Positions 28,483 to 37,854 of a stretch of DNA of 64,000 nucleotides are shown here, piece after piece. Numbering within the stretch: position 1 is the stretch's first letter; every line of letters starts with the position of its first letter. The stretch is from Bacteroidales bacterium (lineage in GTDB: Bacteria; Bacteroidota; Bacteroidia; Bacteroidales; VadinHA17): contig PLNT01000014.1 of assembly GCA_003141895.1 (NCBI GenBank), forward strand, positions 79,379-143,378, read 5' to 3'. A program made the translations under genes and the position numbers. The notes below the pieces were generated by a model. The model worked only from the letters and a program-made list of their open reading frames with translations, made no database searches and had not been told where the DNA came from.

Positions 28483-28507
28483 TAAAAAAAAGCATACGCT
28501 GGTATGC
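28483..28507 (-). terminator. Terminator of the ferredoxin gene
   Basis: A 6-bp stem GCATAC/GTATGC (28492-28497, 28502-28507) with a 4-nt loop is followed, on the minus strand, by a run of eight T. It lies between the convergent gldB and ferredoxin genes. Confidence 0.7.
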
Positions 28508-28530
28508 CCTTTTCAAGTTCTTTGATGGTA

Positions 28531-28698
28531 CTATGCAGGATGAATAGCCTCTACCGGACAAACATCAGCACAAGCACCACAGTCAGTGCAAACATCCGGA
28601 TCAATTTTATAGATGTCGCCTTCTGATATTGCTTCAACGGGACATTCATCAATACATGTTCCGCAAGCAGTACAATCATCACTAATTTTGTAAGCCAT
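28531..28698 (-). CDS. 2x[4Fe-4S] ferredoxin
   Basis: A 55-residue protein from ATG 28698 to TAG 28531, too short for a usual ORF cut-off. Two classical cluster motifs: CTACGTCIDECP and CTDCGACADVCP, each C-x2-C-x2-C-x3-CP, with pseudo-twofold symmetry. It is a clostridial-type low-potential electron carrier, in line with an anaerobic or facultative life and pyruvate or 2-oxoacid oxidation. A TAATTTTG box lies about 40 bp upstream. Single-gene unit with its own terminator. Confidence 0.95.
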   Translation of the reverse strand: MAYKISDDCTACGTCIDECPVEAISEGDIYKIDPDVCTDCGACADVCPVEAIHPA

Positions 28699-28853
28699 TT
28701 CGATTATTTTTTGATTAATTTAATTACAATTAATGGTCAAAATTACCTTAATTTTTTTAATTGAAAAAGAAACATGAAAAATATATGACTGCAAGATTCT
28801 ATTTTAATCACAAGATCCACCAAAAGATTACACCCCCTGCCGCTGCGCGGCTG

Positions 28854-29817
28854 TTAAAGCAAAAAATTGTAAATCAGCCAGGAAAGATTTGCTACACCGG
28901 TTTCAAGGCCATTCTCGTCTATATCAAAATCGGGTGTATGTAATTTAAGCATTTCCGTGTTCTTTTTTCTTATACCTATTCTGTAGTAAAGAGATGGCGC
29001 CATTGCTGCATAGAATGAGAAATCATCGGAACTCATACGATTTTCAAATGTTTCAATTTTATCACTACCGAGAAGCTCTTCGCTAAATTTAATTGACCTG
29101 GATGTAAGATTGTCATCATTAACCAGAACAGGGTAACCTTCGACAATATTTACATCGATCTTAACGCCGAACTCGATAGCGGTTTCTGAAGAAACTGTTC
29201 TTACCAAATCCAGACCTTTGCTTCTCCATTTTTCATCAAATGTTCTGAAAGTACCCGAAATATATACTTTTTCGGGAATAACGTTTGTTGCCCCTTCACC
29301 TGATATTCTGCCTATACCAAGAACGGTTGGTATCCCGTTCAAAGTCTGCTGTGCCTTCATTCTGTCTTTCAATCTCACTATCAGGTTCGATGCGATATAA
29401 ATCTGATCGGTAGACAATGCGGGAAGAGCGGCATGACCTCCTTTACCTTAGCAATTTAGTCGCACCCATTAGCATTGCCATATGAGCATCGTGACCACAA
29501 GCATGCATCTTCCCGGGATTGAGGCTGGAATATTCTGTCTTTTTTCTTTCAGATATTGGTAAAGCAACCATCTCAGCTCTCACGGCAATTACTTTATATC
29601 CCTTGGTATTTCCGGTTATTTTCCCTATTATACCGGTTCCGGCTATCCTGTTTTTATATTCTATATTGTTTTGATCAAGCCATTCACAGAAGTATGCAGA
29701 TGTTGCGGTTTCTTCATAAGAAAGCTCAGGATACTTGTGAAAATGCCATCGGAGTTGGATTACCTCTTCTTTCAGATCAGCTGATTTTTCAAGAATCAGT
29801 TCTTTAATTCCTGGCAT
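28854..29817 (-). pseudogene. M20 amidohydrolase, broken by internal deletion and frameshift
   Basis: The N-terminal part (29817 to 29443) reads as M20D amidohydrolase up to MHACGHDAHMAMLMGATKLL and then hits TAA. The C-terminal part resumes in another frame at about 29440 with GKGGHAALPALSTDQIY and runs to a normal end at 28854. Compared with intact members, about 80 codons are missing at the joint, including the QPAEE metal/catalytic glutamates and the GLH histidine, and the frame is shifted. The gene is therefore dead. It lies 15 bp downstream of the 1096-residue protein gene, same strand. No repeat is obvious at the joint. Confidence 0.85.
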
Positions 29818-29832
29818 TAGTTATTGTAGGTA

Positions 29833-32800
29833 TTAGAAATCGAGACTGAAAGACAAATAGAAAATTCTTGGAAGGACATAATTATTCTCAACGCCCCATG
29901 CCCAGTCAGCCCTAATAAAATATCCAAGGAGCTGAGCTCTGATACCTGCTCCAAAACCTTCCACGATAGGATCTTTGTTTGAATCGAGCGAAACTGAGAC
30001 AGGGCCATTGGATAGTTTTTGTGTATCATATCCGTTGGTACTTCTCCATGGTGATGGTCCTGACCAGGCAGATCCAATATCCCCGAATCCAATAATCTGC
30101 AAACTATTGAGGAAATTAGATCGCAGGGGATGACCTGCAAAATACCTTACAAATGGCCATCTTAATTCACTGTTAATGAGGGCGAAACTGTTCCCGTTTC
30201 TAACGTTCTGAGTAAACCCTCTCATATTTGTTGCCAGGGCCTGAAAACCATAGTTGACATTTGGAGTTACAGGAATCGTATTATCGAACATGGGGTATTT
30301 ATTAAACAGATATCCCATCCAGTTATCAACACCACCCAGATAATATAACAATTTTGTAGGTCCGAAAGATGTACTGGCAGCAAACCTGTTTGCCCAGATC
30401 AATTCCCTGTGAATCTGCGTGTATTTTCTGAAATCAATTCCAAGGACGATCATGTCTGATTTATTTCTATTCAGCTCTTTATAGTATTCACCCCATATCT
30501 TGAATCTGGTACCAAAATAGATATTTATTGTTCTCTTCCTGGTATTGTCAAAAATTACCTCCCCTTTGAGACTCGCCCAGTGTTGTGTAATGTTCTGGTA
30601 ATTGAGCGTTGGCACATCTGTAGCCAGATATACATGCCGGTCCAGCCTATAAGAAATAGTACCTCTTAGAGCCAGTACCGGTGTTATTGGTTTAGAAAGA
30701 GAGAAATAAACATTCTGGGAATAAGTTTTAAAAAGAGAAGTATCATTTGAACTAAAATAGACTTGTCTGTGGTATATCAGTTGTTTATCGAAAGTCCCTT
30801 TCAAATTCTCGATACTAAGTAAATATTCATTGCTATCAAAATTTCCGGCGAATCTGAATCCACCGGTTATCCGGTAATCTTCAAATAAATCCACTGTACC
30901 GATCTTAGTCAGAAGGTTTACTCCAGGGTTAAAGTAGGGTGCTCCTCCACTATATACCTGGTATGAATTATCCAGAAAACTAAAGTCAATCTGAGTAGCT
31001 ATAAAATTATTGTAAAAAGATGTCTCATAGATTCTTATAAGCGGAAGATTAACGTGGCCCGTATCAAGGTCAATATTCATGTATTTTTTGCGCCATAGCT
31101 GATTGTAATAGTTTTGCTTCTCTTTCTCAAAAATATAATGATTTATATCGATGGGTTCATTCTTAATATAATACTCATATAAAGGTTTTGTGAGAGTGTC
31201 ACGGATCTTCCTATCTTCCGCAATAAGCCATTGCCTCAATTGTTCTACGCTATCAGCCTTGTGGAAATACAGGTTTTTTTCATTTCTAAGTCTTGTATTT
31301 ACCAATTCCCCGGGCTGGACGGGGTTTGGCTGATCAAGCTTACCTTTCCTTAAAACATATTTCCGGTTGGTGAATATTACTTCCCCAAAAGGATCAGTTC
31401 CATTATTGACAGAGTGATTAATAATATTCCTGTCATAATTCGTAGAGGGCTGTGAATTAATGTAGTATCTGTAATGTGCAATGGTATCGATAAAGTTGAT
31501 CGAGCTGTCGAATTTTGCAATGTATCGGTTGAAGATCCCATTCTGATTTCCGATATACTCAAACCGATTTTTTCCAATCTCGGTGGCCTGAAACCTGTCT
31601 GCATATTTTCCTTCAGTCAGTCTGACAAGAAGGTTACCTTTTTGCGCCAGGTCGTAGGTAAAAAGATCGAAATTTTTCGATACTTTTTCAAAAGGACTTG
31701 CAGTGTTTGTCAATGTATCAGTTAGCCTGTTTGATGTAAAAATAATCTTTTCCGGAGAGGCTTTCATGAATGACGGATTTAGATCATCTGCAATATCGTG
31801 AGTGATCTGTTCATTAGTTCCGGAAGCAATAGTGTGAATGTAAATATCTGTGATTCCGTCCTTAACAGCAGAGAAAGCAAGACGCGAACCCTCAGGTGAA
31901 TAAGAAAAATCCAGTACTTTGTCAAAATAAAGAAGAATCCTTTTTTCAGTTTTCTTTTCATTTACTCTGTAAAAATACATCTCGAGATCGGACTTTTCAT
32001 CATTGATAAAAGTCAGGATCTTACCTGTTGGGTGCCAGGCTATTACAGGATAGGTATTATCGATAATCTGTTCGAATTTGGGCTCTTTCCTGAAGATAAT
32101 TTTTCGCTTTCCGGTTGCCTGATTATACAGCCAGATACGCTTCTTTCCCCAGTCGTTTGTGACATAAGCAATGTAATCTCCATCCGGACTAACTTTAACT
32201 TGCTGGAATATCTGTTCTTTCCTAGACTTCCTTAAGTTATTGGCATCATCTCCCGGTAGGCTTTTGTCACCTGAGTACTCCTCGGCATAGTAACTTTTCC
32301 ATTCCTTCAGAAGGTTTTTAAGTTTTTCGCCAATAACATAATCGAGGCCATCATCAATATTCTTGTAAATTTTTGTAAGGTAAATTATATTGGGAATGAG
32401 TGCATCTCCATATTTTTTACCGATAAATCTCCAGAACGACACCCCGGCATCTAAAGCGTCATCATATTCAAGATGATTGATGTTTTTATATTTTTTGGCT
32501 TTGAAACCATCCTTGACACGGTTTTCTGTCTCATAATTCCATCCTCCGGCAACATAATGAATAAGACCCTTGATATACCAGTCAGGCATGCTGATAATTG
32601 AGGAACTCGATATTCTGTCCTTGATATCTGCATTATACAACATTTCGTTGATGATGACTTCAGTTATGGAAGCGGCGATTTGTTGCTCATAGCTGACATG
32701 ATCTCCTTCATAATAAAGCATAACTTTATTCTTAATGATCCTGTTGAAACCGCCGGTATTGTAACTGTCTTCGTCGAAGGTGACGAGCCCGATATTGGAC

Positions 32801-33123
32801 TGTTTGTATTCGTTATTTTTGTTATAAATAATGAAGATTATTCTTTTTTCAAGCGTATAATCAAAAAAGTCCTCAATTTCAGCAAGTTTCTTAGCGGCGT
32901 AGTTAGCTGTGTACTGAGCCAGATCTCGGCCATATTCATTGAAATAGCAATCAAAATTGTCAAACCTGTAAAATTGCCAGTAGAAATCATTATACTGAAC
33001 TCTGTTCTTACCGAATGACATCTGAAGTCCGTTATAAAACTGACCATTTGCATTTGAATACAAAATGCACGCAGCTATTATGATAATCAGTTTTTTGATA
33101 TTATTTTTTCCAAAGGTTCTCAT
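29833..33123 (-). CDS. Large secreted protein: TolB-like propeller plus outer-membrane barrel
   Basis: A 1096-residue protein with a signal peptide ending NANGQ. The N-terminal ~280 residues resemble a peptidase-like helical fold (ISMPDWYIKGLIHYVAGGW) but lack a clear HExxH motif. Residues ~290-600 hold WD40/TolB-type repeats (VKVSPDGDYIAYVTND, FSYSPEGSRLAFSAVKD, SFMKASPEKIIFTSNR). The last ~350 residues look like an Omp85/BamA-type barrel with a terminal aromatic residue (LSFSLDF). It probably sits in the outer membrane with the propeller in the periplasm. Substrate unknown. Confidence 0.75.
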   Translation of the reverse strand: MRTFGKNNIKKLIIIIAACILYSNANGQFYNGLQMSFGKNRVQYNDFYWQFYRFDNFDCYFNEYGRDLAQYTANYAAKKLAEIEDFFDYTLEKRIIFIIYNKNNEYKQSNIGLVTFDEDSYNTGGFNRIIKNKVMLYYEGDHVSYEQQIAASITEVIINEMLYNADIKDRISSSSIISMPDWYIKGLIHYVAGGWNYETENRVKDGFKAKKYKNINHLEYDDALDAGVSFWRFIGKKYGDALIPNIIYLTKIYKNIDDGLDYVIGEKLKNLLKEWKSYYAEEYSGDKSLPGDDANNLRKSRKEQIFQQVKVSPDGDYIAYVTNDWGKKRIWLYNQATGKRKIIFRKEPKFEQIIDNTYPVIAWHPTGKILTFINDEKSDLEMYFYRVNEKKTEKRILLYFDKVLDFSYSPEGSRLAFSAVKDGITDIYIHTIASGTNEQITHDIADDLNPSFMKASPEKIIFTSNRLTDTLTNTASPFEKVSKNFDLFTYDLAQKGNLLVRLTEGKYADRFQATEIGKNRFEYIGNQNGIFNRYIAKFDSSINFIDTIAHYRYYINSQPSTNYDRNIINHSVNNGTDPFGEVIFTNRKYVLRKGKLDQPNPVQPGELVNTRLRNEKNLYFHKADSVEQLRQWLIAEDRKIRDTLTKPLYEYYIKNEPIDINHYIFEKEKQNYYNQLWRKKYMNIDLDTGHVNLPLIRIYETSFYNNFIATQIDFSFLDNSYQVYSGGAPYFNPGVNLLTKIGTVDLFEDYRITGGFRFAGNFDSNEYLLSIENLKGTFDKQLIYHRQVYFSSNDTSLFKTYSQNVYFSLSKPITPVLALRGTISYRLDRHVYLATDVPTLNYQNITQHWASLKGEVIFDNTRKRTINIYFGTRFKIWGEYYKELNRNKSDMIVLGIDFRKYTQIHRELIWANRFAASTSFGPTKLLYYLGGVDNWMGYLFNKYPMFDNTIPVTPNVNYGFQALATNMRGFTQNVRNGNSFALINSELRWPFVRYFAGHPLRSNFLNSLQIIGFGDIGSAWSGPSPWRSTNGYDTQKLSNGPVSVSLDSNKDPIVEGFGAGIRAQLLGYFIRADWAWGVENNYVLPRIFYLSFSLDF

Positions 33124-33377
33124 AAGGGTTACCGGACCATCGAACAGCCATTTGCTGGTTCAGTCATCCAGTCTAGATAACAAAACTAATGATAATCTGT
33201 TTTAAACTATCTAAAAATCTTAAACTTTATTATTTTTACAGCAAATTATATGATTTAGTTTCCGGCCTGGTTTTTGTAATGATCCATGCAACCAAACTTC
33301 AGGGGAAACGGTCATATGTGTGAATTTAAAATTTCCTGTTGTATATTTGTAAAACTTCTTGTTAAAACTTTATTGAT

Positions 33378-34478
33378 ATGAAACATCTATTCTTTTGCAT
33401 TTCTCTTTTGATTTTAGGGATTTCTGCACAATCGCAGGTGGCAACAACAAAAATGCAGTTGTCAGCTACTGAACACGATTTTGGTACTTTCAAAGAAGAA
33501 GCAGGCAGACAGACTTTTGATTTTATTGTTACTAATACAGGTACAGAGCCTCTTGTAATTCAAAATGTAGTAGCATCGTGTGGTTGTACTACACCGGAAT
33601 GGACAAAGCAGCCAATCCCTGCAGGAGCAAAAGGCAAAGTCACTGCTATTTATGATCCCAAAGACAGACCTGGTCAGTTTAACAAAACCCTCTCTGTTTA
33701 TACAAATACAAAACCTGAAGTAGTTGTTCTCACAATTAAAGGAGAAGTTGTTCCTCATGAAAAAACCATTGAAGAGCTCTTTACATTTGCGGTGGGAGAT
33801 GTAAGATTTGAAAGCAATCATCTTGCATTCACAAATGTCAAAAAGACAGAAAAGAAAATGAGGGTCATGCAGGTGATTAACACTTCTGCCAACCCTGTTA
33901 AGGTTGAATTTGATGGTGTACCGGTACATCTTACACTCAAATCTAACCCTGAAACTCTTAAGCCAGGTCAGAAAGGACTCATTGAGGGAACCTATGATGC
34001 CACCAAAAATGCAGGATGGGGAAGTGTAAGCGATATGGTAAAAATAGTACTGAACGGTGTTAAGCAGGAGAATTTGTATTATTATGTATCTGCAAACCTT
34101 GTTGAAGATTTCTCTTCTTTATCAAAGGAAGAGTTGGAAAATGCTCCGGTATTCAAAGTTGAAGCAACAACAGTTGATCTTGGGAAAATAAAAGGGTCGA
34201 CGCAAAATGAAGTTGAATTCAAGTTCAAAAACGAAGGGAAAAGCGACCTTATGATCAGATTCATCAGATCTACCTGCGGTTGCACAGCTGTACAGCAGGG
34301 AACACAGGGAGTTGGCATTAAACCGGGTGAGTCCAGCACTATCAAGGCAGTATTTAATTCAGGATCCTATAACGGGAAAGTAACAAAGGCAATTTATGTC
34401 TACACCAACGATCCGAAAAATTCTGAATCTGTTTTGATGCTTACTGCAGATGTAGAACAACCGGCTGTTCCTAAATAA
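33378..34478 (+). CDS. DUF1573 protein, two domains
   Basis: A 366-residue exported protein (signal ending SAQSQ). Two DUF1573 immunoglobulin-like domains: about 25-115 with VVASCGCTTPEWTKQPIPAG and about 245-340 with STCGCTAVQQG, each carrying the family's conserved CGCT cysteine pair. Between them is an ASPM/SPD-2-like segment. Role unknown; common and often abundant in Bacteroidota. A TATATTTG box lies at about 33342-33349. Divergent from the propeller protein across 254 bp in which I see nothing else. Confidence 0.85.
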   Translation: MKHLFFCISLLILGISAQSQVATTKMQLSATEHDFGTFKEEAGRQTFDFIVTNTGTEPLVIQNVVASCGCTTPEWTKQPIPAGAKGKVTAIYDPKDRPGQFNKTLSVYTNTKPEVVVLTIKGEVVPHEKTIEELFTFAVGDVRFESNHLAFTNVKKTEKKMRVMQVINTSANPVKVEFDGVPVHLTLKSNPETLKPGQKGLIEGTYDATKNAGWGSVSDMVKIVLNGVKQENLYYYVSANLVEDFSSLSKEELENAPVFKVEATTVDLGKIKGSTQNEVEFKFKNEGKSDLMIRFIRSTCGCTAVQQGTQGVGIKPGESSTIKAVFNSGSYNGKVTKAIYVYTNDPKNSESVLMLTADVEQPAVPK

Positions 34479-34510
34479 GAAATTGGACCTATAATATTTG
34501 GTCTTAGAAA

Positions 34511-34550
34511 AGGGGTGTCGGTTACAATCTGACACCCTTTTGTTATTTTT
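34511..34550 (+). terminator. Terminator after the DUF1573 gene
   Basis: Stem GGGTGTC/GACACCC (34513-34519, 34531-34537) with flanking A-rich and T-rich arms and a T-rich tail TTTTGTTATTTTTG. It lies about 35 bp after the stop. Confidence 0.75.
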
Positions 34551-34569
34551 GCAATAACAATTGATATTC

Positions 34570-35664
34570 ATGAAAAAGAAAGCAGAATATAAAAGCGCTC
34601 TCTCAATAAATAAAGGGATAAATCAACCTCCAAGCATCAATCCCGATGTTCTGACAAAATCGGTACGGAAAAGGCGTAAAAAATATTCAGCTGATGAATT
34701 TGTTGCTGGAATTCTGTCGGGGAACAGAACTATTTTGAGTCAGGCTATCACAATGGTGGAGAGTTCATTGCCCGCCCATTGTGAAACAGCCCAGTTAATT
34801 GTAGAGAAATGTCTTCCATACAGTGCACAGTCTGTAAGGATTGGGATAACGGGAGTTCCCGGAGCAGGTAAGAGTACATTTATAGAGACATTCGGTTTAT
34901 ACATCACTGGTGAAGGCAGGAAACTCGCTGTTCTCACTGTTGATCCGAGCAGTGAGAATACGAAAGGAAGTATACTCGGGGACAAGACGAGAATGGAGTT
35001 GCTGAGTATTCACCCCCAGGCCTTTATCAGACCATCTCCATCAGCTGGTAAGCTTGGTGGTGTAGCCCGAAAAACGCGGGAAACAATTATTTTGTGTGAA
35101 GCTGCCGGGTTCGATACAATTCTTATTGAAACAGTCGGAGTCGGGCAATCGGAAACCTCTGTCCACACGATGGTTGATTTCTTTCTGCTTTTGATGCTTG
35201 CCGGTGCAGGAGACGAACTTCAGGGCATTAAACGCGGAATAATGGAAATGGCGGATCTGATAGCAATCACAAAAGCAGATGGTCTTAATAAGCTGGTTGC
35301 AGAAAATGCTAGTATTGCGTACCAGAATGCACTGTATCTCTTTCCAAAAAAGTCATCAGGATGGTCACCTCAGGTCCACACATGTTCTGCAATAACAAAT
35401 ACCGGGATAAAGGAGCTTTGGGGAATAATTATGGAGTACATTGATTTTACTAAAAAATCGGGATATTTCGAAACGTTCAGAAAGGAGCAGTCGATAATCA
35501 GAATGCATAATACAATTATCGAATATCTTAATAATTCCTTTTATGATAACAGGGATGTGAAATCTATGGTTCCTGATATTGAGAGACAATTGCATGAAGG
35601 GTCAATAACTTCTTATAAAGCAGCCTTCAAGCTTCTGGATAAATATTTCAAGAGGCAACTTTAA
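34570..35664 (+). CDS. meaB: Methylmalonyl-CoA mutase-associated GTPase
   Basis: A 364-residue G3E-type P-loop GTPase that guards and reloads adenosylcobalamin in methylmalonyl-CoA mutase. Seen: Walker A GVPGAGKSTFIE, LTVDPSSENTKGSILGDKTRM, ILIETVGVGQSE (switch) and AITKADG (guanine specificity). The start is set at ATG 34570; a TTG three codons earlier is less likely. The mutase genes are not in the window, but the acyl-CoA carboxylase at 15010 acts next to it in propionate/succinate metabolism. Confidence 0.95.
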   Translation: MKKKAEYKSALSINKGINQPPSINPDVLTKSVRKRRKKYSADEFVAGILSGNRTILSQAITMVESSLPAHCETAQLIVEKCLPYSAQSVRIGITGVPGAGKSTFIETFGLYITGEGRKLAVLTVDPSSENTKGSILGDKTRMELLSIHPQAFIRPSPSAGKLGGVARKTRETIILCEAAGFDTILIETVGVGQSETSVHTMVDFFLLLMLAGAGDELQGIKRGIMEMADLIAITKADGLNKLVAENASIAYQNALYLFPKKSSGWSPQVHTCSAITNTGIKELWGIIMEYIDFTKKSGYFETFRKEQSIIRMHNTIIEYLNNSFYDNRDVKSMVPDIERQLHEGSITSYKAAFKLLDKYFKRQL

Positions 35665-35728
35665 AAAAAAATCTATCTTTGTCAACTCAAATGAAAGTTA
35701 ATCTGTTAGTCTTCAAAAATTATTAAAT

Positions 35729-36835
35729 ATGAAAAAAGTTATTTACCTGTTTTTATTAGCTGTAATATTATCTTCATGTTCATCAAAGCCCCATTATGTT
35801 GTTAAAGGGATGATTGATGGATCGGATAGCATTACCTTTTATCTTCAGAAGAGAGTAGATGGAAAGAGTGTTTCAATTGATTCTGCTGTTTCAAGAAAAG
35901 GTGTATTTACAATGAAAGGCGGAGCGGTGGAATATCCTCAGATGGTACAGCTTGTTGCGGGAAATACAAGGAAAAGGACATCATTTTATCTTGAAAATTC
36001 TGAAATAACGATTAAAGGCAGTATTGATTCACTTTTTAAAGCTGTTTTTGATGGCTCAAAAACAGAAAGTCAATACGATAGCCTTCTCAAATCCAATAAA
36101 ATACTGAGTGATAAGTATGGTAAGATAGTTAGCCAATATCAGGCGTCAAGACAGTCAGGTGATGTTGCAAAGAAAGCAAATCTTGAGAAACAGCTTGATT
36201 CAATTCAGATCGGCATGATCAATCTTCAGAAGACCTTTGTTAAAACACATCCCTCGTCATATGTTACTCCTTCAATTCTTGTAAGTCTTAGTTATGAGAT
36301 GGATGCGGATGAGATAGAGTCGATAGTAAACAGACTAGATAAAGCAATTGCTTCATTACCTCCGATCAAAACTCTGAAAGAAAGAGTGAATGTGATGAAA
36401 GCGGTCGCTGTTGGACAGAAAGCTCCTGATTTTACACTTAATGATGTAAATGATAAACCGGTTTCTTTATCATCTAAGATAGGTTCGAAACTTCTGCTTA
36501 TTGATTTCTGGGCATCGTGGTGCAACCCATGCCGCCAGGAAAACCCGAACGTGGTGAAAGTATATAATCAGTTTCATAAAAAAGGATTCGACATATTCAG
36601 TGTTTCTCTCGATCAGAAAAAGGATCCCTGGGTAAAAGCAATTGCTGATGACAAACTAACATGGACACATGTATCAGATCTGCAATACTGGAATAGTGCT
36701 GCGGCAAAACTTTATGCAGTGAACTCAATTCCTGCTAATTTCCTTCTTGATGAAACCGGTAAAATTATTGGAAGGAACCTGAGGGGAGATGATTTGTATA
36801 ATAAAGTAAATGAGGTTCTTGGCGATAAAAAATAA
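35729..36835 (+). CDS. TlpA-like thioredoxin lipoprotein with DUF4369
   Basis: A 368-residue lipoprotein (lipobox LSSC near residue 17). The N-terminal DUF4369 domain (about 22-120, VVKGMIDGSDSITFYLQKR) and a helical linker precede a TlpA/AhpC-type thioredoxin domain (about 228-368) with FWASWCNPCRQENP carrying the CxxC redox pair. It likely reduces periplasmic disulphides, for example in cytochrome c maturation, or senses stress. A TATCTTTG box lies at about 35674-35681. Confidence 0.88.
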   Translation: MKKVIYLFLLAVILSSCSSKPHYVVKGMIDGSDSITFYLQKRVDGKSVSIDSAVSRKGVFTMKGGAVEYPQMVQLVAGNTRKRTSFYLENSEITIKGSIDSLFKAVFDGSKTESQYDSLLKSNKILSDKYGKIVSQYQASRQSGDVAKKANLEKQLDSIQIGMINLQKTFVKTHPSSYVTPSILVSLSYEMDADEIESIVNRLDKAIASLPPIKTLKERVNVMKAVAVGQKAPDFTLNDVNDKPVSLSSKIGSKLLLIDFWASWCNPCRQENPNVVKVYNQFHKKGFDIFSVSLDQKKDPWVKAIADDKLTWTHVSDLQYWNSAAAKLYAVNSIPANFLLDETGKIIGRNLRGDDLYNKVNEVLGDKK

Positions 36836-36858
36836 CTCGCCAAAGCTTTAATACAAAT

Positions 36859-37015
36859 ATTGGAGATTCCTCATTTCGCGATGCTCCATTCGGAATGACA
36901 AATCAATTAGGTCATAAAAATAGAGAAGGAGAGGTGATTCGCAGAGCTAATCACCTCTCCTTCTCTATAATCCATTCAAAACCTGTCATTCCGAGCGTCA
37001 GCGAGGAATCTCCAA
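36859..37015. repeat. Nested inverted repeat, copy 1
   Basis: The outer arms begin ATTGGAGATTCCTC (36859) and end CGGAATGACA (36900), matched by the right arm 36984-37015; the left arm is 9 bp longer in the middle. Inside is a perfect 20-bp stem (36920-36939 with 36949-36968; arm ATAGAGAAGGAGAGGTGATT) with a 9-nt loop. It fills the gap between the convergent TlpA and response-regulator genes. Copy 2 is at 41982-42128. Confidence 0.8.
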
Positions 37016-37041
37016 TGCATCAGTCCTTAGTTCCTTACACC

Positions 37042-37749
37042 TTACACTTCACTTTTTACACCTGATGCTTCCTCATCCTTCTTTAACTCCTCAAGAATGA
37101 ATCCTGTGCCTCTTACTGTGCGTATATCTAAATTTTTATCCTCTGAGACGTACTTTCTTAAACGACTTATAAATACATCCATGCTTCTGCCCAAAAAGTA
37201 ATCATCCTCACCCCATATTTCTGTGAGAATATCTTCGCGTGCGAGCACTTTGTTCTTGTTTACAATGAAATACTTTAATAACTGAGCTTCCTTTAGTGTA
37301 AGCTTTTCTTTTGTACTTCCACATATCAGTTCCAGTGTATTATATTTTAAAACTGTCTGTGATAATTTATATTCATCATTTGTTGAAGAATAAGCTCTTT
37401 TAAGAATATTATTAATACGAAGGATAAGAACTTCAGGATCAAATGGTTTAGTTATGTAATCATCGGCGCCTATCTTTAACCCTCTTACTATGTCTTCCTT
37501 AAGACTTTTAGCGGTAAGAAATATTACCGGAACATCAGGTTGGGCTGTTTTCACTTTCTCGGCCAGTGTGAATCCGTCCATTTCCGGCATCATCACATCA
37601 AAAACGCAAATATCAGGTTTGTCCTGGTTAAATAATTCCCATGCTTCTTTGCCATCGCGGCCAAGTTTTACATCAAACCCGCTAATTGTTATGTATTGAG
37701 TTAAGATATTCCCAAAATCCCTATCATCTTCTGCAACTAATACTTTCAT
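37042..37749 (-). CDS. OmpR-family response regulator
   Basis: A 235-residue regulator: receiver domain with phospho-acceptor aspartate in CVFDVMMPEMDGFTL and the lysine in DDYITKPFDPE, then an OmpR-type winged helix (about 130-225) with RPM-like DVFISRLRKYV and IRTVRGTGFIL. The partner is almost surely the kinase at 39634, although a GH43 gene lies between. On the minus strand a TATCTTTACA box (plus 37783-37792) and TTAAC repeats at 37800-37811 lie upstream, so it may have its own promoter. Confidence 0.92.
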   Translation of the reverse strand: MKVLVAEDDRDFGNILTQYITISGFDVKLGRDGKEAWELFNQDKPDICVFDVMMPEMDGFTLAEKVKTAQPDVPVIFLTAKSLKEDIVRGLKIGADDYITKPFDPEVLILRINNILKRAYSSTNDEYKLSQTVLKYNTLELICGSTKEKLTLKEAQLLKYFIVNKNKVLAREDILTEIWGEDDYFLGRSMDVFISRLRKYVSEDKNLDIRTVRGTGFILEELKKDEEASGVKSEV

Positions 37750-37854
37750 TTTTCTGGCATTTTAATAATTGTAGCTTATTATTGTAAAGATACTAACTTT
37801 TAACGGTTAACTAATTAGCGCTGTTTCCCTGGATTCAAATCATGAAAAAGGTTG

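Noticed and set aside
28761..28943. 60-residue plus-strand frame
   Set aside because: Overlaps the amidohydrolase remnant in antisense and has no recognisable features.
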